Origin: an uncultured beta proteobacterium
GTDB lineage: Bacteria > Pseudomonadota > Gammaproteobacteria > Burkholderiales > Burkholderiaceae_E
DNA: 64,000 nucleotides
Assembly: GCA_903934295.1 (NCBI GenBank)
Contig: CAIZNI010000047.1
Span: 160,961-224,960 of the forward strand
Reading direction: 5' to 3'
The first letter of the stretch is position 1. Every line of letters starts with the position of its first letter. The position numbers and the translations under genes were made by a program. Below are positions 26,443-37,033 of the stretch, piece by piece. The notes under the pieces are model-generated. The model was not told the origin of the DNA and did not search any database. It worked only from the letters and a program-made list of their open reading frames with translations.

Positions 26443-27413
26443 GCGCGCTGCTGGAAGTCACCGACCTCACGCGACGGTATGCGATGCGTGCATCGGCATG
26501 GCCGTGGTCACCGCCCATCGCGGTACGCGCGGTCGACGGCGTGTCGTTCCGGGTCGAGGCCGGACGCACGCTCGGCCTGGTCGGCGAGTCGGGGTGCGGC
26601 AAGTCCACCACGGCACGGCTGGTGCTGGGTCTGATGCCGCCCTCCTCGGGCACTGTGCGATTCGACGGCGAACTCGTCCCGAGCCGGCGCGATGCGGCCT
26701 GGCGCTCGCTGCGCCGACGCATGCAGATGGTCTACCAGGATCCGCTCGCGGCCCTCGACCGGCGACTGACCGCACTCGATCAGGTCAGCGAACCGCTCGA
26801 GGTGTTCAATGACGGCGATCCGGCCGGACGCCGCGAGCGCGCGCGCGACATGATGGCCTCGGTCGGCCTGCCGCAGCACCTGTTCGAGCGCTTCCCACAC
26901 GAACTGTCGGGCGGGCAGCGACAACGGGTCGTGCTCGCGCGGGCGCTGACGCTGGGGCCGAGCCTGCTGGTCTGCGACGAGCCAGTCTCGGCGCTCGACG
27001 TCTCGGTCCAGGCACAGGTCATCAACCTGCTCAGGGAAATCCAGGCGCGCGAGCGGGTCGCGTACCTGTTCATCAGCCACGACCTGAAGGTGGTGCGTCA
27101 CGTCAGTGACGAGGTAGCGGTGATGTATCTGGGGCGCATCGTCGAGCAGGGGCCGCCCGACGAACTGTTCCGCGATCCCGCGCATCCCTACACGCAGGCG
27201 CTGGTGTCCGCGGTACCCACGCCCTGGCGCAGCAAGGAAGCAGGACGGATCGTCCTCAAGGGCGATCCGCCGAACCCGGCGGCGGTGCCCGGCGGCTGTG
27301 CGTTTCATCCGCGCTGCCCGCGGGCGCTGCCGATCTGTGCGCGCCAGGCGCCCGTGCTGACCGGGATCGGCGGCGGCCGCCAGGCGGCCTGCCATCTGCT
27401 GATTTCCCCCTGA
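26439..27413 (+). CDS. Dipeptide-type ABC transporter ATPase (DppF-like)
   Basis: 324 residues with Walker A '[11 protein letters not shown]', Q-loop '[13 protein letters not shown]', signature '[15 protein letters not shown]', Walker B '[12 protein letters not shown]' and the C-terminal Cys-containing '[16 protein letters not shown]'. It would pair with the preceding ATPase to energise the importer. The GTG start overlaps the previous stop (GTGA), and the permease gene follows after 10 bases. Confidence 0.93.
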   Translation: MSALLEVTDLTRRYAMRASAWPWSPPIAVRAVDGVSFRVEAGRTLGLVGESGCGKSTTARLVLGLMPPSSGTVRFDGELVPSRRDAAWRSLRRRMQMVYQDPLAALDRRLTALDQVSEPLEVFNDGDPAGRRERARDMMASVGLPQHLFERFPHELSGGQRQRVVLARALTLGPSLLVCDEPVSALDVSVQAQVINLLREIQARERVAYLFISHDLKVVRHVSDEVAVMYLGRIVEQGPPDELFRDPAHPYTQALVSAVPTPWRSKEAGRIVLKGDPPNPAAVPGGCAFHPRCPRALPICARQAPVLTGIGGGRQAACHLLISP

Positions 27414-27423
27414 GAACCGGCCC

Positions 27424-28362
27424 ATGTCCCGATACCTGCTGTCTCGCCTGCTGCGCGCCCTGCTGACCCTGTTCCTCGTCCTGAGCTTCGCCTTCATCAT
27501 CCTGCGACTGTCCGGTGATCCGGCGATGCTCATCCTGTCACCGGATGCGCCCCCCGAGGCGATCGAGGCGTTCCGGCGCAGTTGGGGCCTGGACGCGTCG
27601 CTCTGGGAGCAGTACCTCGGCTTCTTCATGAACCTGGTGCAGGGCAACTTCGGGCACTCGATGCGCGACCGCAGCCCGGCCATGGACCTGGTGCTCCAGC
27701 ACATCCCGGCCACCCTCGCGATCACCCTGCCCGCCTTCGTCCTCAAGCTGGCGATCGGCATCCCGGCGGGCGTCATGGCGGCCCTGCACCGAAATTCGCT
27801 GATCGACCGGGCGGTGATGAGCCTGTCGATCGCCGGCCACACCATCCCCAGCTTCGTGCTGGGCCTGCTGCTGGTGCTGATCTTCGCGGTGACGCTCGGC
27901 TGGCTGCCCAGCGGCGGGAGCACCTCGTGGCGCCACGCGATCCTGCCGATCGCCACGCTGAGCCTGGGCGGCGCCGCGGTACTGGCCCGCTTCACCCGCT
28001 CGGCGATGCTCGAGGTGATCGGGCAGCCGTACATTCGCGCCGCGTCGGCGAAGGGGCTCGTCTGGCGCCAGGTGATCCGGCGGCACGCGCTGCCCAATGC
28101 CGCGATTCCCACCATCACCATCGTGGGCTTCATGGTGGGCAGCCTGATCGCCGGCGCAGTGGTGGTGGAGAGCGTCTTTTCATGGCCGGGGGTTGGGCGA
28201 CTGCTGGTGACGGCGGTGGCCAATCGCGATCTGGCGGTGGTTCAGAGCCTTTTGCTGCTGGTGGCCGCGACGATGATCGCGTCCAACTTCATCGTCGATC
28301 TGCTGTACGGCTGGATCGATCCACGCCTGACGCGTGGCAACGCCACGAAAGCGGGCGCCTGA
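27424..28362 (+). CDS. Dipeptide-type ABC transporter permease (DppB-like)
   Basis: 312 residues with an N-terminal helix, the conserved 'LGLDxSLWEQYLGFF'-type loop ('WGLDASLWEQYLGFF') and five further membrane helices. The inner-membrane-component EAA motif is visible as 'IRAASAKGLVWRQVIRRHALPNAAIP'. Forms the translocation channel with the next gene's product. Confidence 0.93.
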   Translation: MSRYLLSRLLRALLTLFLVLSFAFIILRLSGDPAMLILSPDAPPEAIEAFRRSWGLDASLWEQYLGFFMNLVQGNFGHSMRDRSPAMDLVLQHIPATLAITLPAFVLKLAIGIPAGVMAALHRNSLIDRAVMSLSIAGHTIPSFVLGLLLVLIFAVTLGWLPSGGSTSWRHAILPIATLSLGGAAVLARFTRSAMLEVIGQPYIRAASAKGLVWRQVIRRHALPNAAIPTITIVGFMVGSLIAGAVVVESVFSWPGVGRLLVTAVANRDLAVVQSLLLLVAATMIASNFIVDLLYGWIDPRLTRGNATKAGA

Positions 28363-28363
28363 C

Positions 28364-29305
28364 ATGAGCGCCCATCTGCCGGTCACACCACCCGCCACGG
28401 TCAGCGGCTCGATTGCCGCCGCGGCTTCCCGGTCAACGCCGACCCGCGCGCGCGACGGCCTTGCGGGTCTTGTGCGCTTTGTGCGCGCCAGCCCGCCCAG
28501 CGTGGCGGCCGGCATCGCCTGGATCGTGCTGATGCTGGCGGTCGCGGCACTCGCCGACCTGATTGCTCCCTATGGCTACACGCAGCTGGATCTGCTGAAC
28601 CGACTGTCGCCGCCCGCCTTCGCCGGCGGCAGCCCCGGACACTGGCTGGGCACCGATGAACTCGGCCGCGACGTGCTCTCGCGCCTCATGCATTCAGTGC
28701 GCATCAGCCTGCTGGTGGCTTTCGCGGGAACGCTGCTGTCGGCCACGGTCGGGGTCACGCTCGGCATCCTGGCGGCGCACTTTCGCGGCTGGGTCGAGCA
28801 GTTGGTGCTCACGCTGGTGGACTTCCAGGCGTCGATGCCGTTCATGATCGTCGCACTGGCGGTGCTCGCCTTCTTCGGCAACAGCCTGACGCTGTTCATC
28901 GCGCTGATGGGACTGTACGGCTGGGAGCGCTCGGCACGCATCGCGCGCGGGCTGACGATCGCCGCCAACGAGCAGGGCTACGCCTGCGCGGTCACCGAGA
29001 TCGGCGCCTCGCCCCTGCGGGTCTACGCGCTGCATGTGCTGCCCAACATCGCCAGCACTCTCATCGTGAGCGTCACGCTCACCTTTCCCGAGATCATCCT
29101 GCTCGAATCGGGCCTGTCCTTCCTGGGCCTGGGGGTACAGCCGCCGACCACGAGCCTGGGCAACATGGTCGGCTATGGCCGCGAGTATCTGCAGTCCGCC
29201 CCCTGGATGCTGCTGGCGCCCAGCGCGGTGATCGTTCTCACCACCTTCTCGATCAGCATCGTCGGCGACTGGCTCAGAGACCGGCTCGATCCCACCCTGC
29301 GCTGA
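28364..29305 (+). CDS. Dipeptide-type ABC transporter permease (DppC-like)
   Basis: 313 residues. After a cytoplasmic Ala/Pro/Thr-rich leader and a first helix, the DppC signature 'GTDELGRDVLSRLMHSVRISL' appears. An EAA-type loop ('ACAVTEIGASPLRVYALHVLPNIAS') and 'LLESGLSFLGLGVQPPTTSLGNM' follow. The start at 28364 is one base after the previous stop codon. It completes the importer; the sulfatase-family hydrolase starts 23 bases later and is surely co-transcribed. Confidence 0.93.
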   Translation: MSAHLPVTPPATVSGSIAAAASRSTPTRARDGLAGLVRFVRASPPSVAAGIAWIVLMLAVAALADLIAPYGYTQLDLLNRLSPPAFAGGSPGHWLGTDELGRDVLSRLMHSVRISLLVAFAGTLLSATVGVTLGILAAHFRGWVEQLVLTLVDFQASMPFMIVALAVLAFFGNSLTLFIALMGLYGWERSARIARGLTIAANEQGYACAVTEIGASPLRVYALHVLPNIASTLIVSVTLTFPEIILLESGLSFLGLGVQPPTTSLGNMVGYGREYLQSAPWMLLAPSAVIVLTTFSISIVGDWLRDRLDPTLR

Positions 29306-29328
29306 TCCTTTCCGGAGCCACTGCACCC

Positions 29329-30870
29329 ATGCCGAAAAAAAAGAACGTTCTGCTGATCGTCGTCGACCAATGGCGCGGCGACACCCTGCCCATGCTGGGG
29401 CATCCGGTCGTTCGGACACCGAATCTGGAGGCGCTGGCTGCCGAAGGCGTGACCTTCGCGCGCCACTACACGCAGGCGGTGCCCTGCGGACCCGGGCGGG
29501 CAAGCCTGCTGACCGGCTTGTACCTGATGAATCACCGGGCGGTGCAGAACACGATCCCGCTGGACGCGCGACACACCAACCTCGCACTGGAGGTGCGCAA
29601 GGCAGGCTATGTGCCCGCCCTGGTGGGCTACACCACCACCACACCGGACCCGCGGGTCACCGCCGCACAGGACCCGCGCTTCACCGTGCTGGGCGCCGAC
29701 ATGGAAGGCTGGCATCCGGTCGGCTCCTCCGGACCGAAACTGGACGCCTACTTCGCCTGGGTGGCGTCGCAGGGCTTCCCGATGCCCGACAACCCCTGGG
29801 ACATCTGGCTGCCGCGAACGGTGTCGGCCGGCGAAGTGGGCGCTTCACACGAACCCAGCCGGATTCCGGCTGAACTGTCCGACACCACCTGGTTCACCGA
29901 TCGGGCGCTGGAGTACCTGGGGGGAGCGCAGACCAAGCCCTGGTTCCTTCATCTGGGCTACTACCGCCCGCACCCGCCCTTCAGCGCGCCGGCGCCGTAT
30001 CACGACCTGTACGACCCGGCGGACTGTCCCCCGCCCGTCCGGGCATCGAGCGCCGCGCAGGAAGCGACGCAGCATCCGCTGCTGCGCTTCTATGTCGAGA
30101 ACGTCCAGCGCCGAAGTTTCTTCGAGAACGGCCAGGGCCTGGGCAGCGCCATGGACGATGCCGAAGTCAGGCGGATGCGCGCGACCTACTACGGCCTGAT
30201 CACCGAGGTCGATGAACACATCGGCCGGGTCATCCGCTTCCTGAAGGACAGCGGTCAATGGGACGACACCCTGATCGTGCTGACCAGTGACCATGGCGAG
30301 CAACTCGGTGACCATCACCTGCTCGGCAAGATCGGCTACTTCGATCAGAGCTTCCACATCCCGATGATCGTGCGCGACCCGTCGACCGAGGCGGATGGCA
30401 CGCGCGGATCGATCGTGCGCTCGTTCACCGAGGCGGTGGACACGATGCCGACAGTGCTCGACTGGCTGGGCGCCCCGACGCCTCGAGCCTGCGACGGCCA
30501 GTCGCTGCTGCCCTTCCTGCGCGAAGGCGGCGCGCCGGCCAACTGGCGCACCGAGGTCCACTACGAGTTCGACTTCCGCAACCTGTTCTATTCGCAGCCG
30601 GAATCGTTCCTCGGCCTGCACATGGACCAGTGTTCGCTGGCGGTGGTGCAGGACGAGGACTGGAAGTACGTCCACTTCGCCGCGCTGCCGCCGCTGTTCT
30701 TCGACCTGCAGCGCGACCCGCAGCAACTCACCGACCTGTCGGGCCACGCCGACTCCGCGCCGCGGATGCTCCACTACGCGCAGAAGATGCTGAACTGGCG
30801 TCTGCTGCACGCCGACCGCACGCTGACCGGTTACGCCGCGTCACCGCAAGGGTTGCAGTCTCGGCGGTAA
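29329..30870 (+). CDS. Phosphonate monoester hydrolase / sulfatase-superfamily phosphodiesterase
   Basis: 513 residues, very close in pattern and length to the characterised phosphonate monoester hydrolases of Rhizobium and Burkholderia (about 514 residues). 'VPCGPGRASLLTGLYLMNHRAVQNT' contains the C-x-P-x-R motif whose Cys53 is matured to formylglycine. Metal ligands are seen at 'IVVDQWRGD' (Asp13) and 'TSDHGEQLGDHHLLGK', and the C-terminus 'HADRTLTGYAASPQGL' also matches. These promiscuous enzymes cleave phosphonate monoesters, phosphodiesters and some sulfate or sulfonate esters. No signal peptide, so the substrate is probably imported by the adjacent ABC system. A formylglycine-generating enzyme is not in the window. 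Confidence 0.92.
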   Translation: MPKKKNVLLIVVDQWRGDTLPMLGHPVVRTPNLEALAAEGVTFARHYTQAVPCGPGRASLLTGLYLMNHRAVQNTIPLDARHTNLALEVRKAGYVPALVGYTTTTPDPRVTAAQDPRFTVLGADMEGWHPVGSSGPKLDAYFAWVASQGFPMPDNPWDIWLPRTVSAGEVGASHEPSRIPAELSDTTWFTDRALEYLGGAQTKPWFLHLGYYRPHPPFSAPAPYHDLYDPADCPPPVRASSAAQEATQHPLLRFYVENVQRRSFFENGQGLGSAMDDAEVRRMRATYYGLITEVDEHIGRVIRFLKDSGQWDDTLIVLTSDHGEQLGDHHLLGKIGYFDQSFHIPMIVRDPSTEADGTRGSIVRSFTEAVDTMPTVLDWLGAPTPRACDGQSLLPFLREGGAPANWRTEVHYEFDFRNLFYSQPESFLGLHMDQCSLAVVQDEDWKYVHFAALPPLFFDLQRDPQQLTDLSGHADSAPRMLHYAQKMLNWRLLHADRTLTGYAASPQGLQSRR

Positions 30871-30995
30871 GTGGACAGGGCGGGTGCTAGCATCCCGAGG
30901 CACCCACCCCGCGCATCGGATCGGCCAGCGCCTGTCGCCCGCCGGCCCCGCGCACTGTTCACCACACCGCCCCGGCGCCGGGGCCAGGAGCCGCC

Positions 30996-32561
<1,566 letters not shown>

Positions 32562-32664
32562 AGGGGTGAGGCGGGGGTGGCCTGTGCAGCCCCCTCCCGC
32601 TCAGTAAACCGCCGGCCGACCGTCACCGGCATCTCGCCGATCGGCCCGCGCCGGCGCCAGCCCC

Positions 32665-33336
32665 TCAGGGATGCATGATCGCCGTCGCCAGCACCAGCTG
32701 CATCTCGCTGACCGTGCGGCTAAGCGCCCGGCTGGTCTCTTCGAGGTTGGCCAGCTCGTCGATGCGCGAGCGCAGCCGGTCGTATTCCGGAGCGCTCAGC
32801 AGCCACTCCAGCAAACCCGCTGCGCGCAGCAGGCCGATCAGCAGCGCATCGCGCGGGCCGGGAATCTCGTCGTTGTTGAGCAGCGTGATGACGCGGCTCT
32901 TGACCTCGTCCTCCTCGATGCCGCTGGTGGGCGGATAGACGCGGGTCTTGAAGACCCACAGCAGGCGCTTCTCGACCGACTTCAGCACCCCGCGCGCAAC
33001 CAGCCCCTGGATGACGCGCTCGCACAGCTCCGGCCCGGGTGCGGCGAAGACCCGCAGCCACTCGGCGGTCGGCTGGTTTTCCGTCCGGGCGGCGATCGCG
33101 GCGAGCGACTCGTCGAGCAGTGCGTTGCCGGTGGGGGCCGGCGAGAGCAGGAAGAGCCGCTCGGCGTCGGTGTCGATGCGGCCTTCGAGCGTGAGCTCCA
33201 TCACGATGGCCGCCGCCACCGCGACCTCCAGCGCATAGGGCGGCAGCCGCAGCAGGCTGCCGCTGTCGTCGTCGAGGGCGATGAGCACCAGCTCTTCGGG
33301 CAGGGTCAGGGATTTGGTGGAACGGATATCGGTCAT
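32665..33336 (-). CDS. GPP34 (Golgi phosphoprotein 3-like) family protein
   Basis: 223 residues. The N-terminus 'SLTLPEELVLIALDDDSGSL' is the signature opening of the GPP34 family, followed by 'LEVAVAAAIVMELTLEGRID' and an all-helical body with 'GLVARGVLKSVEKRLLWVF'. Eukaryotic GOLPH3 binds phosphatidylinositol-4-phosphate; bacterial members have no settled role. It is the downstream partner of the STAS gene (10-base gap). The start ATG 33336 has a GAGGTG box at good spacing and was preferred to an upstream GTG. Confidence 0.82.
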   Translation of the reverse strand: MTDIRSTKSLTLPEELVLIALDDDSGSLLRLPPYALEVAVAAAIVMELTLEGRIDTDAERLFLLSPAPTGNALLDESLAAIAARTENQPTAEWLRVFAAPGPELCERVIQGLVARGVLKSVEKRLLWVFKTRVYPPTSGIEEDEVKSRVITLLNNDEIPGPRDALLIGLLRAAGLLEWLLSAPEYDRLRSRIDELANLEETSRALSRTVSEMQLVLATAIMHP

Positions 33337-33346
33337 GTCGGGCACC

Positions 33347-33631
33347 TCAAACCTGAACTTGCAGGATCTTGTCGAAGCCGCTGATCCGCAGCACCTCGAG
33401 GATCGCCGGCTTGGGGGATTTCAGGGTCACACTGCCGCCGCGCGCCTTGGTGGCCTTGGCGGTGACCAGCAGCACCCGCAGGCCGGCACTGCTGACGTAG
33501 TCGAGTTCGGACAGGTCGATCGCGACGGCGTTGACATCGCCCGTCAGCAGCGCGAGCAGCGCCGCCTCGTGGGTGGCGGCGTTGGCACCGTCAAGACGGC
33601 CAACGGGCTTGTATTCGGCGACTGTTGTCAT
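33347..33631 (-). CDS. STAS-domain anti-sigma factor antagonist
   Basis: 94 residues consisting of one STAS domain. The phosphorylatable serine lies in 'LDYVSSAGLRVLL', matching SpoIIAA/RsbV ('D-S-S-G-L') with the usual neighbouring Asp and Gly. In partner switching the unphosphorylated antagonist sequesters the HATPase anti-sigma kinase, and a PP2C phosphatase reactivates it. Both partners are encoded next door: kinase at 33725 (divergent) and phosphatase at 34149. Confidence 0.92.
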   Translation of the reverse strand: MTTVAEYKPVGRLDGANAATHEAALLALLTGDVNAVAIDLSELDYVSSAGLRVLLVTAKATKARGGSVTLKSPKPAILEVLRISGFDKILQVQV

Positions 33632-33724
33632 GGGCTCTTGCCTGGCTGTGAAGAGGGATCGGGGTGCTTCGGATGATATCGTTCTTCATGGGTTTTCGAT
33701 CTGGCGAAAGTACCGGTGCAGCCA

Positions 33725-34186
33725 ATGCGGACTGAGAACACACTCGAATTCGATGCCGAGATCGGCGCCCTGGAGGTCGCCGACCAAGCGCTGGAGGGCT
33801 TCTCCCGGCAGATGACCTGGCCCGACGAGACCCTGTTCCAGGTCCGGCTGGTGCTCGAGGAGTTGCTGATAAACGTCATCCACCACGGCGGCGATGGTCA
33901 GCGCCAGCCGCGGGTTCGTGTGCACCTGGTGCAGGAAGCGGACCGCTTCGCACTGGAAATCGCCGACGACGGCATCGCCTACGACCCGCTGCAGGCGCCG
34001 CCACCCGATCTGGAATCGGATGTGGAGGACCGGCCGATCGGTGGCTTGGGGGTGCACTTGGCGCGCCAGCTGTCCGACAGCATCGCCTACCAGCGCGTTG
34101 CCGGCTGGAACCGGATCAAGATGACCAAGACGGTGCCTCAGGCGAGGCTCACGCCACTCCCTGATACGTCGCAATCAGGCAGGTGA
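33725..34186 (+). CDS. HATPase anti-sigma kinase (RsbW/SpoIIAB-like)
   Basis: 153 residues. Gyrase/histidine-kinase-type ATP-binding fold with N-box 'VLEELLINVIHHGG', G1 'IADDGIAYDP' and G2 'GGLGVHLARQLSD'. Lacking a dimerisation/phospho-acceptor domain, it fits the Ser/Thr kinase class that phosphorylates STAS antagonists. It is the only plus-strand gene within this locus. Its last 38 bases overlap the 3' end of the convergent phosphatase gene. ATG 33725 was preferred to GTG 33716; both are plausible. No sigma-factor gene is in the window, so its target may be an unlinked protein. Confidence 0.88.
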   Translation: MRTENTLEFDAEIGALEVADQALEGFSRQMTWPDETLFQVRLVLEELLINVIHHGGDGQRQPRVRVHLVQEADRFALEIADDGIAYDPLQAPPPDLESDVEDRPIGGLGVHLARQLSDSIAYQRVAGWNRIKMTKTVPQARLTPLPDTSQSGR

Positions 34187-36215
34187 TGTCGTCGGTCTGC
34201 GGCCCACCCGCTTCGAAGCGATTGACCGCGTCGATGACGCGCTGCGGCCACTCCTGCCGCGGCACGCCGTGCAGGGATGCCAGCAGGGACTCGAGCCGCG
34301 CCTCGCCGAACATCTGCTGACCGGGGTCGAAGGCCTCGGTGACGCCGTCGGTGTACAGAAACAGCGCGTCACCGGGCGACAGCACCATCCGGTGCTCCGG
34401 GTACTCGTTGTCTTCCAGGATCGCCAGCGCCATGCCATCGGCAGGATCGATGGCCTGGAGGCCGCCGTCGGCGCGCAACCGGTAGGGCGGGTTATGGCCC
34501 GCGTTGGCATAGACGATGCTGCCATCGCGGCTGTCGATCACCGCGTAGAACAGCGTCACGAACATGACCCGCTCGTTGTCGGCGGCCAGCAGGTCGTTGA
34601 GTCGCGCCAGGCAGGGGCCGGGGCGATCTTCGAACTGCGCCACCGCGCGCAGCAGCGTGCGCGAGACCGCCATGAACAGCGCCGCCGGCACGCCCTTGCC
34701 CGACACATCGGCGACAGTGATCGCGACCCGGTGCTCGTCGAGCTGGAAAAAATCGAAGAAGTCGCCGCCGATCTCCTTGGCCGGCACCATGGTGCCGTGC
34801 ACGGCCAGACCGTTGACCGGCTCGAAGGCACGCGGCAGGAACGAGAGCTGCATCTCGCGCGCGATCTCGAGTTCCTGCTGGATCGCGATCAGCTGCGTCT
34901 TCACGCGCAGCGCTTCGCGCAGCTCGACCACCATCGTCGAGAGCCGCTGGTGCTGATCGATGATGCGCCCGGTGAGGCTGCCCATCACCTGGGCCAACTG
35001 GCGCAGCGAGTCGTCGGCCCGCTCGCTGCCGACCGGGTTGTTCAGCAGGGCCAGCAGCGCATCACGCCCCTCGGAATCGGTCGTTTCGGCGAGCACCGTG
35101 AGCTCGCGCTGGATCACCGACTCCTGCCGGCGTCGCACCCGTTCGCGCAGCGCGCGCGCCGTGGTCAGTGCGTGCGCATCGCGCCGAAAGACCGTCACCG
35201 CCTCGCCGATGCGTCCGATCTCGTCGCCGCCCCGCGCATCCAGGCGCACGCTGACATCCCCGCGCGAGAGCGCCTGCAGCGCGTCGATCGCCGACTGCAG
35301 CGGCCGGAAACTGAGCCACAGATACGCATTGAGGCCGACCACCCCGAGCAGCACCAGCAGCAGTTCGACGCCGATCGCGAGCCGATTGAGGGTGCGGCTG
35401 GCCGACTGGACTGCGGTGGTGTCGCTGATGAGGACGATCGCGCCTGCCAGACCACCGGAGATGCCATTGACCGGCACGCTGGACACCGCATAGATGCGGT
35501 CGTCCAGATCCACCTGCGTGAACGCGGCTGCGCGTGGCGCCAGCGCAAGATGAGCCTGGACGCGCGTCCACAGCGCCGGATCCGTGGCGACCGAGAGCTG
35601 TCCGCGCAGGGAGATCAGGGAGGCCGCGCCCGAGAGGCGGCGCGCCAGCCGGGCCAGCAGTGGCTGCGCCGAACGGCCCACCACCAGCACGGCGGGACCG
35701 CCCGCCAGCAGCACGGGACGGGCCGCCAGCAGGTACGCCTGATCGGCCCCGATCAGCCGCAGGCCGGTCACCTGCTCGCCCGCCAGGGCGCGGTCCAGCG
35801 AACTGGCGTCGAGGATCGAGCCCGCGGACTGCGCACCCGCTGCGAACAGGGTCTCGCGATTGGCCCCGATCACCGCGACCAACGACAGTGCGGCGTCGGC
35901 GTCGCCGGGGGATTTTCCCGCTTCCTTCGGGGTGAGTCCCGCCTCGGTCAGCGCCTTGAGGGCGGCGTCCCGGTTGTCCGAACTGATCGCCGCACCGAAG
36001 CTGGCGAGTCGGGCGATCTCGGCGAGGTGACCCAACAGCCGGTTGCTCTCGACCTCGGTGGTCTCGTCCCACAGCGCCGCCTGGCCGGCCAGCGCGGTGT
36101 CGGCGACGCGCTGCTCGAGCATGTTCTCGCGCAACGCGCTGGCGACCGCCATCAGCACCAGCACGACCGAGAAGCCCAGTGCGGCAACGATGGAAATTCG
36201 CGTGCGCAGGAGCAT
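34149..36215 (-). CDS. Membrane-bound SpoIIE/RsbU-type PP2C phosphatase with HAMP domain
   Basis: 688 residues. N-terminal helix (about 7-27), a 250-residue extracytoplasmic sensor region, a second helix (about 285-305), HAMP (about 305-360, 'ALSRGDVSVRLDARGGDEIGRI'), a helical linker, then a PP2C domain (about 455-688). The last begins with 'EIAREMQLSFLPRAF' and has metal-binding Asp in 'EIGGDFFDFF', 'VADVSGKGVPAALFMA', 'YANAGHNPPY' and 'TDGVTEAFD'. It should dephosphorylate the nearby STAS protein in response to an external cue. Its start overlaps the upstream sensor's stop by one base. Confidence 0.93.
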   Translation of the reverse strand: MLLRTRISIVAALGFSVVLVLMAVASALRENMLEQRVADTALAGQAALWDETTEVESNRLLGHLAEIARLASFGAAISSDNRDAALKALTEAGLTPKEAGKSPGDADAALSLVAVIGANRETLFAAGAQSAGSILDASSLDRALAGEQVTGLRLIGADQAYLLAARPVLLAGGPAVLVVGRSAQPLLARLARRLSGAASLISLRGQLSVATDPALWTRVQAHLALAPRAAAFTQVDLDDRIYAVSSVPVNGISGGLAGAIVLISDTTAVQSASRTLNRLAIGVELLLVLLGVVGLNAYLWLSFRPLQSAIDALQALSRGDVSVRLDARGGDEIGRIGEAVTVFRRDAHALTTARALRERVRRRQESVIQRELTVLAETTDSEGRDALLALLNNPVGSERADDSLRQLAQVMGSLTGRIIDQHQRLSTMVVELREALRVKTQLIAIQQELEIAREMQLSFLPRAFEPVNGLAVHGTMVPAKEIGGDFFDFFQLDEHRVAITVADVSGKGVPAALFMAVSRTLLRAVAQFEDRPGPCLARLNDLLAADNERVMFVTLFYAVIDSRDGSIVYANAGHNPPYRLRADGGLQAIDPADGMALAILEDNEYPEHRMVLSPGDALFLYTDGVTEAFDPGQQMFGEARLESLLASLHGVPRQEWPQRVIDAVNRFEAGGPQTDDITCLIATYQGVA

Positions 36216-37033
36216 CAGACGGCTCCGACGCCGGCATCGGATCGAAGCGCCGACCGCAGGCGCTCGATCTCGGGGGCCTGGCGATCATCGAAATCGACCG
36301 CAAGCAGCTCCTGCGCCAGTGACTCGAATCCGGCCAGCTGTGCACGCACCGACACTTCGCCATCGACCAGCGCCTGCAGCGCCTCGTCCAGCGAATCGCG
36401 CCCCTTGCCGGCGTAATCGCGCAGGTCGCTGTCCGACAGCGTGGCCAGGCCGTGCTGCAGTCCGTCGAGCAGGCGCTGGCGGCGCCGCTGCAGATCGGCA
36501 CCCGGGCCGTACCAGACCAGTGCCGCCGCGGCGCTCGACAGAACCAGGACACCGGCGGCAAACAGCCAGAACCAGTTCGACACCTGATCGGCCAGACGGT
36601 AGGGATCGACCTCGACCTGGACCTGGCCCAGCGTTCGTTCATCGGCCACGATCGGGGCCTGTGCCCTGCCCTGAGCACCGGCCGGCGGCTGGCCGACCGC
36701 ACCGAGCACCTGGCCAGCGGCGCCCAGCAGCACGATCCGCGTCAATCCGGGCGTTTCCTGCAGCAGGCGCGACAGGTAGGCCTGCGTGCCGGGTACGGAC
36801 TCGAGGGGGATCCCGTACTGACCGGCCTTGGCATAGCTCGTGGCGATCGTGCGCGCGACCGACTCGCCGAACACCGTCGCCTCCTGGCCCATCGCCTGGA
36901 CCGCGCTGCGGTACATCGAGGCGATCACCAGGCCGCCGCCCAGGCCGCCAATGGCGAGCGTCATCAGAAAGGCCAGCCCCGCACACAGCCAGCGCGGACT
37001 TCTCTGCAGCGCAGCCACGCGATCAGCCCACAT
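36215..37033 (-). CDS. Two-helix membrane sensor-like protein (no output domain)
   Basis: 272 residues, unrecognised family. A transmembrane segment (about 17-39) precedes an extracytoplasmic region of about 115 residues ('MGQEATVFGESVARTIATSYAKAGQYGIP...') shaped like a small CACHE/PAS sensor. A second helix (about 155-175) leads into a Gln/Arg- and Asp/Glu-rich helical cytoplasmic tail of about 95 residues without kinase, cyclase or methyl-accepting signature. It overlaps the upstream sensor gene by 11 bases and the downstream phosphatase by one. It probably feeds information to the phosphatase by direct contact. Confidence 0.6.
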   Translation of the reverse strand: MWADRVAALQRSPRWLCAGLAFLMTLAIGGLGGGLVIASMYRSAVQAMGQEATVFGESVARTIATSYAKAGQYGIPLESVPGTQAYLSRLLQETPGLTRIVLLGAAGQVLGAVGQPPAGAQGRAQAPIVADERTLGQVQVEVDPYRLADQVSNWFWLFAAGVLVLSSAAAALVWYGPGADLQRRRQRLLDGLQHGLATLSDSDLRDYAGKGRDSLDEALQALVDGEVSVRAQLAGFESLAQELLAVDFDDRQAPEIERLRSALRSDAGVGAV

